This document shows, piece after piece, positions 17,312 to 26,246 of a stretch of DNA of 64,000 nucleotides. This DNA comes from WTFY01 sp965205275. Its GTDB lineage: Bacteria; Pseudomonadota; Gammaproteobacteria; UBA4575. Both the position numbers and the translations under genes were made by a program. The notes beneath the pieces were generated by a model. That model made no database searches. It had not been told where the DNA came from and worked only from the letters and a program-made list of their open reading frames with translations. Numbering within the stretch: position 1 is the stretch's first letter; each line of letters begins with the position of its first letter. Location: assembly GCA_965205275.1 (NCBI GenBank), contig OZ242168.1, positions 62,001 to 126,000 on the forward strand, written 5' to 3'.

Positions 17312-18495
17312 GGCCATCAAAGCAGGCTGTCCGTGGAGTACAGGCCAACCTGGATATCAAATTATCCAAACGTTGCGATGTAACGCTTATCATGTCAGCC
17401 ATGCTGCTATTGGGCATAGGCTTGGTGATGGTGGCATCTTCTTCAATAGAAATTGCAGATCGTGCAACAGGAGACCCGCTTTACTATTTTAAACGCCAAG
17501 TAATTTTTGCCGTGATCGGGATAATGGCAGCTATGGTGTTCACTAAAATCCGACTGGCGCATTGGGAAAACTCCGGCATAAGCCTGCTGGTTCTCATGGT
17601 TGCCCTTCTGGTACTCGTTTTGGTACCAGGCATGGGCCGCACTGTGTATGGAAGTACACGGTGGCTGGCCCTGGGGCCATTTGGTTTGCAGGTGTCTGAA
17701 GTCGTGAAGTTATTACTCATCATATATCTTGCCGGGTATCTGGCTAAGCATGGAAGGCAGGTTGTCGAGTCGTTTGTCGGGGTTATAAAGCCCATGCTGG
17801 TCCTGGTTGTGCTGTTTACCTTGTTACTGCTGGAACCGGATTTTGGTGCAGCAGTCGTTTTACTCGTGACCACACTGGGTATGTTTTGTCTGGCAGGTGC
17901 GAAAGTCTGGAATTTTGTAATTTTATTTACTGCATCTGCAGTCTCCATGGCGGTGGTTGCAGTTTCTTCCCCGTATCGTATGGAACGCCTTACTGCATTT
18001 CTTAATCCCTGGTCCGACCCATTTGGCTCAGGCTTTCAGCTTACGCAATCACTTATTGCAATTGGTAGCGGTTCTTGGACAGGCCTGGGTCTTGGCGCAA
18101 GCGTGCAAAAATTATTCTATTTACCCAAAGCGCACAATGATTTTGTGTTTGCGGTCATCGCAGAAGAGCTTGGCTTGGTTGGTGTCGCTGTAGTGTTGCT
18201 CCTGTTTTTGGTTCTGATTTACAGATGCTTTGTTATTGGCAAGCTGGTTGAGGAGAAGGGCATGAAATTTGGTGCGCAGATAAGCTATGGAATAGGAATC
18301 TGGTTAGGCTTGCAGGCTTTCATCAATATAGGTGTGAACATGGGGGTGTTGCCTACAAAAGGGTTAACGTTGCCGCTTATAAGTGCGGGAGGTAGCAGCC
18401 TGCTGGTTGTATGTATGGCAATTGGTTTGATCACACGCGTATATACAGAAGGCGTTATAGAGAAATCTGCAAAACCGGCAGGGGTTACCCTCTGA
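17308..18495 (+). CDS. ftsW: Septal peptidoglycan glycosyltransferase FtsW (SEDS family)
   Basis: FtsW polymerises lipid II into septal glycan strands together with FtsI. The 395-residue membrane protein has about ten transmembrane helices. Family landmarks are GIGLVMVASSSIEIA in the first helix, the loop TVYGSTRWLALGPFGLQVSEVVKL, LLEPDFGAAVVL, LNPWSDPFGSGFQLTQSLIAIGSG with the extended periplasmic loop, LPKAHNDFVFAVIAEELG and the final GLTLPLISAGGSSLL. I chose ATG 17308, which forms an ATGA overlap with the murD stop; the open frame begins seven codons earlier. Confidence 0.97.
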   Translation: MRPSKQAVRGVQANLDIKLSKRCDVTLIMSAMLLLGIGLVMVASSSIEIADRATGDPLYYFKRQVIFAVIGIMAAMVFTKIRLAHWENSGISLLVLMVALLVLVLVPGMGRTVYGSTRWLALGPFGLQVSEVVKLLLIIYLAGYLAKHGRQVVESFVGVIKPMLVLVVLFTLLLLEPDFGAAVVLLVTTLGMFCLAGAKVWNFVILFTASAVSMAVVAVSSPYRMERLTAFLNPWSDPFGSGFQLTQSLIAIGSGSWTGLGLGASVQKLFYLPKAHNDFVFAVIAEELGLVGVAVVLLLFLVLIYRCFVIGKLVEEKGMKFGAQISYGIGIWLGLQAFINIGVNMGVLPTKGLTLPLISAGGSSLLVVCMAIGLITRVYTEGVIEKSAKPAGVTL

Positions 18496-18498
18496 TTT

Positions 18499-19626
18499 AT
18501 GAAGACTTCACGCTCCCCGATAATGATTTTTGCTGGTGGTACAGGAGGCCATGTGTTTCCTGCGCTTGCTGTGGCAAAGAAAATAGAGCAGCAGGGTATC
18601 CCGGTTGTTTGGGTAGGCACGAAAAAAGGGATTGAATCCAGAGTGATAGCGAACACGGCGTACCGATTTGAAAAAATTTTTGTAGAGGGTCTTCGAAACA
18701 AGAGCATGGTGACGTATCTGTTTGCGCCGGTGAAGCTGGGTTTTGCCGGGCTGCAGACCATATGGCTGGTACTTAAACACCGGCCCTGTGCCGTATTGGG
18801 CATGGGTGGATTTGTCTCCGGTTCAGGCGGGTTGGTAGCTGTTTTGTTTCGACGACCATTGATCATTCATGAACAAAATGCAATTTCAGGCCTGACAAAT
18901 CGCATTCTTGCGCCGTTTGCCAGACACATTCTGACCGGTTTTCCGAGCGCGTTTGTGCGCAAGAACGTTGAGGTAGTAGGCAATCCAGTACGTATGGAAA
19001 TTTCACAGGGCAGACGGGAATATACTGTTGCCGAGCCTGACGACAGACCGCTGCGCGTACTTGTAGTAGGTGGAAGTCTTGGGGCCCATATTTTTAACAA
19101 AACAGTACCTGCGGCACTGGTGCAGCTTGCCATTGAAGAACGTCCTGAAGTCTGGCACCAGACTGGTGAGAACAAGCTAGAATTCACGCAGCAGGAATAT
19201 AAAACCCACGATGTTGAAGCTCGAGTGGATGCCTTTATTGAAGCAATGCACGATGCTTATGCCTGGGCAGACCTTGTCATTTGTCGCGCAGGCGCTATTA
19301 CTGTTGCGGAGCTTGCTATGGCTGGCGTTGGTGCTGTTTTTGTCCCATACCCTTATGCCGTAGATGATCATCAGACAGCCAATGCAGCCGCACTGGTCAA
19401 GGCGGGTGCGGCATTCATGATTCAGGAACGCGAGTTCAATGCATCATCCTTGGTCAGGTTGTTACGCGATATGGGAACAAATCGCTTTAAAATCAAGGAT
19501 ATCGCGTATGCAATCCGCAGTTTTGCAAAGCCCCAGGCTGCCGATGATGTTGCAAAAATATGCACGCAGGTGTGCTTGGGGAAAAATGATAACAGGGCGG
19601 GGGTTGTCAAGGATTCCGGGTCATGA
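18499..19626 (+). CDS. murG: UDP-GlcNAc:lipid I N-acetylglucosaminyltransferase
   Basis: MurG converts lipid I to lipid II on the cytoplasmic face of the inner membrane. The 375-residue GT28-family protein starts with the glycine loop IFAGGTGGHVFPALAVA, has GMGGFVSGSGGLVA and HEQNAISGLTNR in the N-terminal acceptor domain, and VVGGSLGAHIFNKTVP, CRAGAITVAELAMAGV and PYPYAVDDHQTANA in the C-terminal UDP-GlcNAc-binding domain. It follows ftsW by three bases and overlaps murC by four. Confidence 0.98.
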   Translation: MKTSRSPIMIFAGGTGGHVFPALAVAKKIEQQGIPVVWVGTKKGIESRVIANTAYRFEKIFVEGLRNKSMVTYLFAPVKLGFAGLQTIWLVLKHRPCAVLGMGGFVSGSGGLVAVLFRRPLIIHEQNAISGLTNRILAPFARHILTGFPSAFVRKNVEVVGNPVRMEISQGRREYTVAEPDDRPLRVLVVGGSLGAHIFNKTVPAALVQLAIEERPEVWHQTGENKLEFTQQEYKTHDVEARVDAFIEAMHDAYAWADLVICRAGAITVAELAMAGVGAVFVPYPYAVDDHQTANAAALVKAGAAFMIQEREFNASSLVRLLRDMGTNRFKIKDIAYAIRSFAKPQAADDVAKICTQVCLGKNDNRAGVVKDSGS

Positions 19627-21041
19627 CATTTAATATTGGACATTTTGCGACCCGTAAAATCAAACATGTACATTTTGTTGGCATTGGCGGGTCAGGTATG
19701 GGAGGCATTGCTGAGGTAATGATCAATCTGGGTTACCAGGTTTATGGTTCTGATATACAGAAAAATGCGATCACGCAGCGCCTGTCAAAGCTGGGCGCGA
19801 CCATTTACACGCAACACAATGTAAGTAATATCAGGGATGCAGATGTAGTGGTCATGTCGAGCGCGGTAGGAGATGATAATCCGGAAATTATAGCTGCCCG
19901 CGAACGACGTATTCCTGTTGTTCCACGTGCAGAAATGCTGGCTGAGTTAATGCGTTTTCGTTATGGCATTGCAGTTGCTGGTACGCACGGTAAGACAACT
20001 ACTACCAGCCTCATTGCATCCGTTCTTGCTCATGCAGGGCTGGATCCGACCTTTATCATAGGGGGCCGGGTCAACAGCTTTGGAAGTCATTCAAAACTTG
20101 GTGCAGGCCAATATCTGGTGGCTGAAGCAGATGAAAGCGATTCTTCATTCTTATATTTGCAACCGATTATGTCGGTAGTTACCAATATAGATTCAGATCA
20201 TTTGTCTGCTTATGGAGGTGACTTCAATACATTGCAGGATGCATTTTTACAGTTTATCCATCATTTGCCTTTTTATGGCATTGCAGTTCTATGCATAGAT
20301 GATGAAACTGTCAGTCGCCTGTTGCCAAAAGTTTCGCGTCCGTATATTACATACGGCTTTTCAGATGACGCTGACTACCGGATTACTGAAGTTGAGAAGT
20401 CAGGGACACAGATAAAATTTTCTTTAACCCGCCCAGGCAAACAATCCTCAGTCCAGTTTATATTGAACTTGCTGGGTGTTCATAATGCCCTGAATGCAGT
20501 AGCCGCTGCAATCATTGCGTTACAGCTTGATGTCAAGGAAAGCTATATACAGTCAGCCTTTGAGCATTTTCAGGGCATCGCAAGACGTTTTCAGATCTAT
20601 CCAGATATATGCATTAACGATAAACATGTTCAGATGGTTGATGACTATGGCCATCATCCCGCTGAAATTGCTGCCACGATGACCGCAGTGCGGGATGCCT
20701 GGCCTGAACGAAGGCTGATCGTGTTATTCCAGCCGCATCGCTATTCGCGCACCCGAGACCTGTTTGATGACTTTGTACGTGTATTGAATGAAGCCGATAT
20801 ATTAATGCTGTGTGAAGTGTATGCAGCAAATGAAGATCCGATCGCAGGGGCTGACAGCTTGGCGCTAAGCCGTGCATTACGTGCGCGAGGCAAGCTTGAC
20901 CCGATACTGGTAAAGGATTTGTCTGAGATTCAGACGACGCTGGAGCATGTCATAAAAGGGCAGGATGTTTTGCTTACTTTGGGTGCAGGCAGCATCGGCG
21001 GTACTGCACAATATTTAAATGAATCTTTTGCGGCGCATTAA
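19623..21041 (+). CDS. murC: UDP-MurNAc:L-alanine ligase
   Basis: MurC begins stem-peptide synthesis by adding L-alanine to UDP-MurNAc. The 472-residue protein has HFVGIGGSGMGGIAEVM at the N-terminus, the ATP-binding motif AGTHGKTTTTS (residues 119-129), VAEADESDSSFLYL, TNIDSDHLSAYGG, the C-terminal DDYGHHPAEIAATM and FQPHRYSRTRDL. The order murG-murC-murB-ddl-ftsQ is the standard proteobacterial dcw order. It overlaps murG and is two bases from murB. Confidence 0.98.
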   Translation: MTFNIGHFATRKIKHVHFVGIGGSGMGGIAEVMINLGYQVYGSDIQKNAITQRLSKLGATIYTQHNVSNIRDADVVVMSSAVGDDNPEIIAARERRIPVVPRAEMLAELMRFRYGIAVAGTHGKTTTTSLIASVLAHAGLDPTFIIGGRVNSFGSHSKLGAGQYLVAEADESDSSFLYLQPIMSVVTNIDSDHLSAYGGDFNTLQDAFLQFIHHLPFYGIAVLCIDDETVSRLLPKVSRPYITYGFSDDADYRITEVEKSGTQIKFSLTRPGKQSSVQFILNLLGVHNALNAVAAAIIALQLDVKESYIQSAFEHFQGIARRFQIYPDICINDKHVQMVDDYGHHPAEIAATMTAVRDAWPERRLIVLFQPHRYSRTRDLFDDFVRVLNEADILMLCEVYAANEDPIAGADSLALSRALRARGKLDPILVKDLSEIQTTLEHVIKGQDVLLTLGAGSIGGTAQYLNESFAAH

Positions 21042-21043
21042 AG

Positions 21044-21943
21044 ATGAAAGCGGCTCACAATATTGAAATGTTTCGCGGGACACTTGAAAAAAATATTTCA
21101 CTGGCACGGTTTACTAGCTGGAAGGTGGGTGGTGTGGCTGATATTTTGTACAGACCTGCAGACCTGCAGGATTTAAGGGATTTTTTAACGGCACTGGATG
21201 ATGATGTTCCAGTGACTTGGCTGGGTGGCGGTACAAATGTGCTGGTACGTGACGGGGGCATACGTGGTGTGGTTATTTTATTGCACGGCTGCCTGGGTCA
21301 ACTGGAGGCTGCAGGGCCGGGCATGGTTCGGGCCGAGGCAGGTGCATCATGTGCAAAGCTGGCGCGTTTTTGTGCAGACCGGGAACTACAAGGCGCAGAG
21401 TTTCTGGCAGGCATACCGGGCACCGTTGGCGGTGCACTGGCTATGAATTCGGGTGCCTATGGAAATGAAATATGGGAATTTGTTGCAAACGTAGAAATAG
21501 TAGATCGCCATGGCAAGTCACATACACGTTACCCTGAAGAATTCCAGCCAGCGTATCGCACGGTTCATGTGTCTGGAGAAGAATGGTTTGCGGGGGCTTT
21601 ATTTGAATTTGCAGCCGGGAGCAGCACACAGGCAAGGAACACAATGCGCGCTTTACTTGACAGGCGAAATGCATCCCAGCCCATGGGAAATCAGAGCTGT
21701 GGCTCTGTATTCAGGAATCCGGAAAATGATTATGCCGCCAGATTAATTGAAAGGTGTAGCCTGAAAGGTATCCGCACAGGAGGGGCGCAGGTTTCGGAAA
21801 AACATGCAAATTTTATTGTCAATCTGGGGCATGCAACGGCAAAGGATATTGAAGAACTGATATGGAAAGTGCGTGCAACCGTGGAAAATGAGTTTGGCAT
21901 CATGCTGGTGCCGGAAGTAAGGATTATAGGGGAAACTGCATGA
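21044..21943 (+). CDS. murB: UDP-N-acetylenolpyruvoylglucosamine reductase
   Basis: MurB is the FAD enzyme that reduces UDP-GlcNAc-enolpyruvate to UDP-MurNAc with NADPH. The 299-residue protein shows FTSWKVGGVADILY, LGGGTNVLVRDGGIRGVVI and FLAGIPGTVGGALAMNSGAYG (FAD binding), then SCGSVFRNPENDYAARLIE, which holds the catalytic serine, and VSEKHANFIVNLGHATAKDI, so it is a type II-like short MurB without the extra domain found in the E. coli enzyme. Its position between murC and ddl is common in beta- and many gammaproteobacteria, though not in E. coli. It overlaps ddl by four bases. Confidence 0.97.
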   Translation: MKAAHNIEMFRGTLEKNISLARFTSWKVGGVADILYRPADLQDLRDFLTALDDDVPVTWLGGGTNVLVRDGGIRGVVILLHGCLGQLEAAGPGMVRAEAGASCAKLARFCADRELQGAEFLAGIPGTVGGALAMNSGAYGNEIWEFVANVEIVDRHGKSHTRYPEEFQPAYRTVHVSGEEWFAGALFEFAAGSSTQARNTMRALLDRRNASQPMGNQSCGSVFRNPENDYAARLIERCSLKGIRTGGAQVSEKHANFIVNLGHATAKDIEELIWKVRATVENEFGIMLVPEVRIIGETA

Positions 21944-22857
21944 CCAGCGTTTCCCAGTTTGGCAAGGTGGCCGTTCTGATGGGAGGCCCGTCTTCAGAGC
22001 GTGAAATCTCCCTGAAAAGTGGTGCTGCAATATTGAATGCACTAACTGAAACGCGTGTTGATGCAACAGGTATTGATGTATCTGGCGATGTGTTTGAACG
22101 GTTACGTGCCGGGAATTTTGATCGTGCCTTTATCGCGCTGCATGGGTTTCTGGGTGAGGACGGTTGTATACAGGGCGGTCTGGATGTTATTGGCATGCCG
22201 TACAGTGGCAGTGGGGTGCTGGCCTCAAGTATTTGTATGAACAAGTGGATGACCAAGCAAATCTGGTTAGGGCAGGGGATTCCAACTCCCGGTTTCCGGG
22301 TATTGAAGGATTCCGTTGACCCTGATGCATTGGCAGAGGAACTTGGTTTGCCCATGATCTTCAAACCTGCATTACAGGGTTCGAGTATTGGCATCACCAA
22401 GGTTCGCGCCAAGGAAGAAATTACTGCAGCCTGGAAGCATGCACGTAATTTTGGGGATGCCGTGATTGCCGAAAAATGGATTGATGGTCAGGAATATACG
22501 GTAGCGGTCGTCGGCAATCATGCACTGCCAGTGATTTGCTTGGAAACTCCACGAGTGTTCTATGATTTTGATGCAAAGTATCAATCTGGTGACACCCAAT
22601 ATCATTGTCCTTGCGGGTTGTCTGCAGCACAGGAAACAAGCATCAAGGAGCAAGTGTTACAGGCATTTGCAGCCACGGCTGCCACAGGATGGGGACGTAT
22701 TGATTTGGTGCTGGATTCCAATGGTCAGCCATGGTTTCTTGAAATCAATACTGTTCCAGGTATGACGGATCACAGCTTGGTTCCCATGGCAGCCAAAGCT
22801 GAAGGCATGGATTTTAATGAACTGGTAATCAAAATTCTGGAAACTTCACTGTTGTAG
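21940..22857 (+). CDS. ddl: D-alanine:D-alanine ligase
   Basis: Ddl is the ATP-grasp enzyme that makes the D-Ala-D-Ala used by MurF. The 305-residue protein has VLMGGPSSEREISLKSGAAI at the N-terminus, ALHGFLGEDGCIQGGLDVIGMPYSGSGVLAS (read as adjoining segments), KPALQGSSIGITKV, EKWIDGQEYTVAVVG, and FLEINTVPGMTDHSLVPMAAKAEG carrying the metal-binding Glu/Asn pair. Length and motifs are those of the DdlB type normally found within dcw clusters. It is one base from ftsQ. Confidence 0.97.
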   Translation: MTSVSQFGKVAVLMGGPSSEREISLKSGAAILNALTETRVDATGIDVSGDVFERLRAGNFDRAFIALHGFLGEDGCIQGGLDVIGMPYSGSGVLASSICMNKWMTKQIWLGQGIPTPGFRVLKDSVDPDALAEELGLPMIFKPALQGSSIGITKVRAKEEITAAWKHARNFGDAVIAEKWIDGQEYTVAVVGNHALPVICLETPRVFYDFDAKYQSGDTQYHCPCGLSAAQETSIKEQVLQAFAATAATGWGRIDLVLDSNGQPWFLEINTVPGMTDHSLVPMAAKAEGMDFNELVIKILETSLL

Positions 22858-22858
22858 C

Positions 22859-23665
22859 ATGCTCATTATCAAACGAAAAGCCCGAAATAAGGGGACTGCG
22901 CCAAAAGCAGTAACAGAATATTTTTCAGTACGTGGCGCATGGGACGTTCTGGTGATCATATTGTTGCTGGGCATTGTGGTTTATTTTTCATATTACGTTC
23001 GGAATAACCATGTCTGGATATCGGTATGGCCGCAGATCAGGCAAGTAAAAATAGACGGCAATGTACGCCCTGCAGATCATGAGGCATTTAAAGAAATTGT
23101 AGTCGCTAACGTGGCAAAAGGGTTTTTTCACATCCCCATGGACCAGCTGGAACAGGAACTGACAGAGCTCCCTTGGGTACATCATGCAAAGGTACGGAGA
23201 ATCTGGCCAAACACTCTGGCAATCAGGGTGCATGAACAAAATCCAATAGCCCGATGGGGAAAAGCGGGGCTCATGAATGCTTACGGGGAACCCTTTTTCC
23301 CTGAATCCATAGAACCTTATACAGCGCTGCCCATGCTGTATGGAGAAGAGACCCGTGCCAAAGAGCTGGCCGGTATATTTGAGAATAGCCTGCGGCGACT
23401 GGAACCTTTGGGTTTGCAACTGCAGGGGTTATTTGAGAATGAACGCCAATCCAAGCATCTGGTACTTTCGAACGGGATGATACTGGTAATCGGGAATGGG
23501 AATGTTGGCAGGAAGATTAAATGGTTTATTACTGCATACGAGCAATATTTGTCGTCTCACATAAGGCAGGTGAAAAAAATTGATCTTCGCTATACCAATG
23601 GTTTGGCAGTTGAATGGAAGGACCCGCAACTAGCAGGTAACTTTGAACTGGAACGTAATTTATGA
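22859..23665 (+). CDS. ftsQ: Cell division protein FtsQ
   Basis: FtsQ is a bitopic inner-membrane divisome protein that recruits FtsL/FtsB and controls septal synthesis. The 268-residue product has a basic cytoplasmic N-terminus (IIKRKARNKG), one transmembrane helix at about residues 30-45 (DVLVIILLLGIVVYFSYYV), a POTRA domain starting with IRQVKIDGNVRPADHEAF and including LPWVHHAKVRRIWPNTLAIRVHEQNPIARWG, and a C-terminal beta domain ending KKIDLRYTNGLAVEWKD. It overlaps ftsA by four bases. Confidence 0.96.
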   Translation: MLIIKRKARNKGTAPKAVTEYFSVRGAWDVLVIILLLGIVVYFSYYVRNNHVWISVWPQIRQVKIDGNVRPADHEAFKEIVVANVAKGFFHIPMDQLEQELTELPWVHHAKVRRIWPNTLAIRVHEQNPIARWGKAGLMNAYGEPFFPESIEPYTALPMLYGEETRAKELAGIFENSLRRLEPLGLQLQGLFENERQSKHLVLSNGMILVIGNGNVGRKIKWFITAYEQYLSSHIRQVKKIDLRYTNGLAVEWKDPQLAGNFELERNL

Positions 23666-24897
23666 GCCGTAAAACGGAAAAAAACATGATGGTAGGTCTG
23701 GATATTGGAACTTCCAAGGTCACAGCAATCGTGGGTGAGGTGAATGAAGATAACCAGATAGAGATTGTGGGTGTCGGTTCACATCCGTCGCGCGGATTAA
23801 AAAAGGGAGTTGTTGTTAATATTGAATCGACTGTACAGTCCATTCAACGTTCCATTGAGGAAGCTGAGTTGATGGCAGGATGCCAGATTCATTCCGTATA
23901 TGCCGGAATTGCAGGTAGCCATATTCGTGGCATGAATTCGCACGGCATAGTCGGAATCAAGGACTATGAAGTTTCAAGAGGGGATATAGAGCGTGTCATT
24001 GATGCTGCGCGGGCAGTTGCCATTCCTGCTGACCAGAGAGTGTTACAGGTTATGCCACAGGAATTTGTGATCGACCAGCAGGAAGGCATTCGCGAACCTA
24101 TCGGGATGTCAGGTGTGCGTCTTGAGGCGAAAGTTCACTTAGTAACAGGTGCCGTCAGCGCGGCGCAAAACATTATCAAGTGTGTGCATCGTTGTGGACT
24201 TGAAGTTGACGATATTATCTTGGAGCAGCTTGCATCGAGTTGCGCGGTACTAACTGAAGATGAAAAAGAGCTGGGAATCTGTTTTGTCGACATTGGTGGG
24301 GGCACTACGGATGTGGCAGTGTTTACGGATGGTGCAATTAAGCATACTGCTGTGATCCCGATTGCAGGGGACCAGGTAACTAATGATATTGCAGTTGCAA
24401 TGCGTACCCCGACACAGTATGCCGAAGAGATAAAAATCAAATATGCATGCGCATTGCGACAACTCGCAAATCCTGATGACACGATAGAAGTTCCCAGTGC
24501 AGGGGATCGGGAGTCAAGACAGTTGTCACGTCAGACCCTTGCTGAAATTGTAGAGCCACGTTATGAGGAATTGCTTTCTCTGGTTCTTGCCGAGTTGCGG
24601 CGCAGTGGTTTTAAAGACCTAGTTGCGGCGGGTGTGGTTCTTACCGGTGGAAGTTCAAGAATGGAAGGTGTAGTGGATCTGGCAGAGGAGATTTTCCACA
24701 TGCCAGTGCGTTTGGGCGTCCCGCAATATGTAACGGGATTGATAGATGTTGTACGTAACCCGATTTATGCAACAGGTGTTGGGTTACTTTTATTTGGTTT
24801 TCAAAACCGGAAGTTGGATGAAGGTTCCTTGTCAGGCGAATCCGGCATGGTGGGTGTATTCAAGAGAGTGAGGAATTGGTTTCAAGGGAGTTTTTAA
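23662..24897 (+). CDS. ftsA: Cell division protein FtsA
   Basis: FtsA is an actin-fold ATPase that tethers FtsZ to the inner membrane. The 411-residue protein shows the phosphate-1 loop VGLDIGTSKVTAIVGE, SVYAGIAGSHIRGMNSHG, the 1C domain with RVLQVMPQEF, phosphate-2 CFVDIGGGTTDVAVF, and GVVLTGGSSRMEGV. The C-terminus VFKRVRNWFQGSF is the amphipathic membrane-targeting helix. It is followed after 43 bases by ftsZ. Confidence 0.98.
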   Translation: MSRKTEKNMMVGLDIGTSKVTAIVGEVNEDNQIEIVGVGSHPSRGLKKGVVVNIESTVQSIQRSIEEAELMAGCQIHSVYAGIAGSHIRGMNSHGIVGIKDYEVSRGDIERVIDAARAVAIPADQRVLQVMPQEFVIDQQEGIREPIGMSGVRLEAKVHLVTGAVSAAQNIIKCVHRCGLEVDDIILEQLASSCAVLTEDEKELGICFVDIGGGTTDVAVFTDGAIKHTAVIPIAGDQVTNDIAVAMRTPTQYAEEIKIKYACALRQLANPDDTIEVPSAGDRESRQLSRQTLAEIVEPRYEELLSLVLAELRRSGFKDLVAAGVVLTGGSSRMEGVVDLAEEIFHMPVRLGVPQYVTGLIDVVRNPIYATGVGLLLFGFQNRKLDEGSLSGESGMVGVFKRVRNWFQGSF

Positions 24898-24940
24898 AGA
24901 GCTCATATTTCTGCAACATGCAAACTAGAGGAGAAAGGTA

Positions 24941-26089
24941 ATGTTTGAATTAATGGATACTTATAGCCAAAATGCTGTAATAAAGGTGATTGGTGTCGGT
25001 GGTGGCGGTGGCAATGCTGTCCAGCATATGGCTAGTTCTAACATTGATGGAGTTGACTTTATTTGCGCAAATACTGATTCGCAAGCGCTTAAAAGCACTG
25101 ATGTCAAAACGGTGATACAACTGGGGAACGACATCACTAAAGGTCTGGGTGCGGGGTCCAACCCGGTTGTGGGTCGTGAAGCGGCGCTTGAAGATCAGGA
25201 TCGGATCCATGAGGCGATTTCTGGAGCGGATATGCTGTTTATCACTGCAGGAATGGGGGGTGGCACCGGAACCGGAGCAGCACCTGTAGTCGCAGCGGTT
25301 GCTGAGGAGTTGGGAATTCTGACTGTAGCTGTGGTGACCAAACCATTTCCTTTTGAGGGCACCAAGCGCATGCAGATTGCCAACGCCGGCATGGAAGAAC
25401 TGGTCAAGCATGTCGATTCATTGATCACGATACCTAATGAAAAACTGTTGGCCGTTCTTGGCAGGGAAACCAATTTACTGGAAGCGTTCAAGTCGGCCAA
25501 TGATGTCCTGCACGGTGCTGTACAGGGTATTGCCGAACTGATTACCTGCCCTGGACTCATTAATGTGGATTTTGCTGATGTGCGCACAGTGATGTCCGAG
25601 ATGGGAATGGCGATGATGGGGTCAGGTACCTCATCGGGTACAGAGCGTGCGCGCGAATCAGCTGAATCGGCTATATCCAGTCCGCTGCTGGAAGACGTAA
25701 ATATAGCGGGCGCAAAAGGTATCCTGGTAAATGTCACGGCAAGTACTAGTCTTTCCATAGGCGAATTTGATGAGGTTGGCAGCCATATCAAGGGCTTGGC
25801 TTCTGATGATGCCACGGTGGTTGTAGGTACGGTAATTGATGAATCCATGAGGGACGATTTACGGGTAACACTGGTGGCAACAGGCATCGGTTCCCTGAGT
25901 CTGCCCATACCAACCAAGCCCGCAATAAAGCTGGTGGAAACGCCTGTAAAAAAGGCTGAGGACGTGAATGAGAGGTTGCATGCCGGTGCGGTTCTCGCCG
26001 AAAATGGTGCTAAAGTAGCCGGGAAAAACCAAGCTTATGATATGGATTATCTGGATATCCCTACTTTTTTACGTAATCAGGCCGACTGA
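24941..26089 (+). CDS. ftsZ: Cell division protein FtsZ
   Basis: FtsZ is the tubulin-like GTPase that forms the Z ring. The 382-residue protein has IKVIGVGGGGGNAVQHM, ICANTDSQAL, the tubulin signature GMGGGTGTGAAP (starting at residue 104), FPFEGTKRMQIA, the T7 loop NVDFADVRTVM, and the conserved tail YLDIPTFLRNQAD that binds FtsA, ZipA and other partners. A strong ribosome binding site (AGGAGAAAGG) lies just before the ATG, stronger than those of the other dcw genes, consistent with the need for high FtsZ levels. Confidence 0.99.
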   Translation: MFELMDTYSQNAVIKVIGVGGGGGNAVQHMASSNIDGVDFICANTDSQALKSTDVKTVIQLGNDITKGLGAGSNPVVGREAALEDQDRIHEAISGADMLFITAGMGGGTGTGAAPVVAAVAEELGILTVAVVTKPFPFEGTKRMQIANAGMEELVKHVDSLITIPNEKLLAVLGRETNLLEAFKSANDVLHGAVQGIAELITCPGLINVDFADVRTVMSEMGMAMMGSGTSSGTERARESAESAISSPLLEDVNIAGAKGILVNVTASTSLSIGEFDEVGSHIKGLASDDATVVVGTVIDESMRDDLRVTLVATGIGSLSLPIPTKPAIKLVETPVKKAEDVNERLHAGAVLAENGAKVAGKNQAYDMDYLDIPTFLRNQAD

Positions 26090-26140
26090 CTGGAACAGTT
26101 TTCGGGGTTAGGGATTCAAAATCCTTGGTGAAGTCACTGG

Positions 26141-26167
26141 AAAATTGTGTAATATTGACACAATTTT
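26141..26167. promoter_or_regulatory. Perfect 10-bp inverted repeat upstream of lpxC
   Basis: AAAATTGTGT (26141-26150) and ACACAATTTT (26158-26167) are exact reverse complements around a seven-base centre, AATATTG. A TTGACA hexamer (26155-26160) lies across the right arm, but no good -10 element follows at the usual distance. It could be an operator for lpxC or a weak bidirectional terminator after ftsZ; the AT-rich outer part argues against a strong terminator. Confidence 0.45.
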
Positions 26168-26246
26168 CATACTTGTTGTGTGTCGGGCATCAGCGGATAC
26201 TGAAACTAGGCCCGCTACGGGTAGCGATTAATAGGATGTAAGGTCT

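Noticed and set aside
25195..25917. 240-residue minus-strand open frame within ftsZ
   Set aside because: Ser/Ala/Pro-rich antisense shadow of ftsZ with no motifs.
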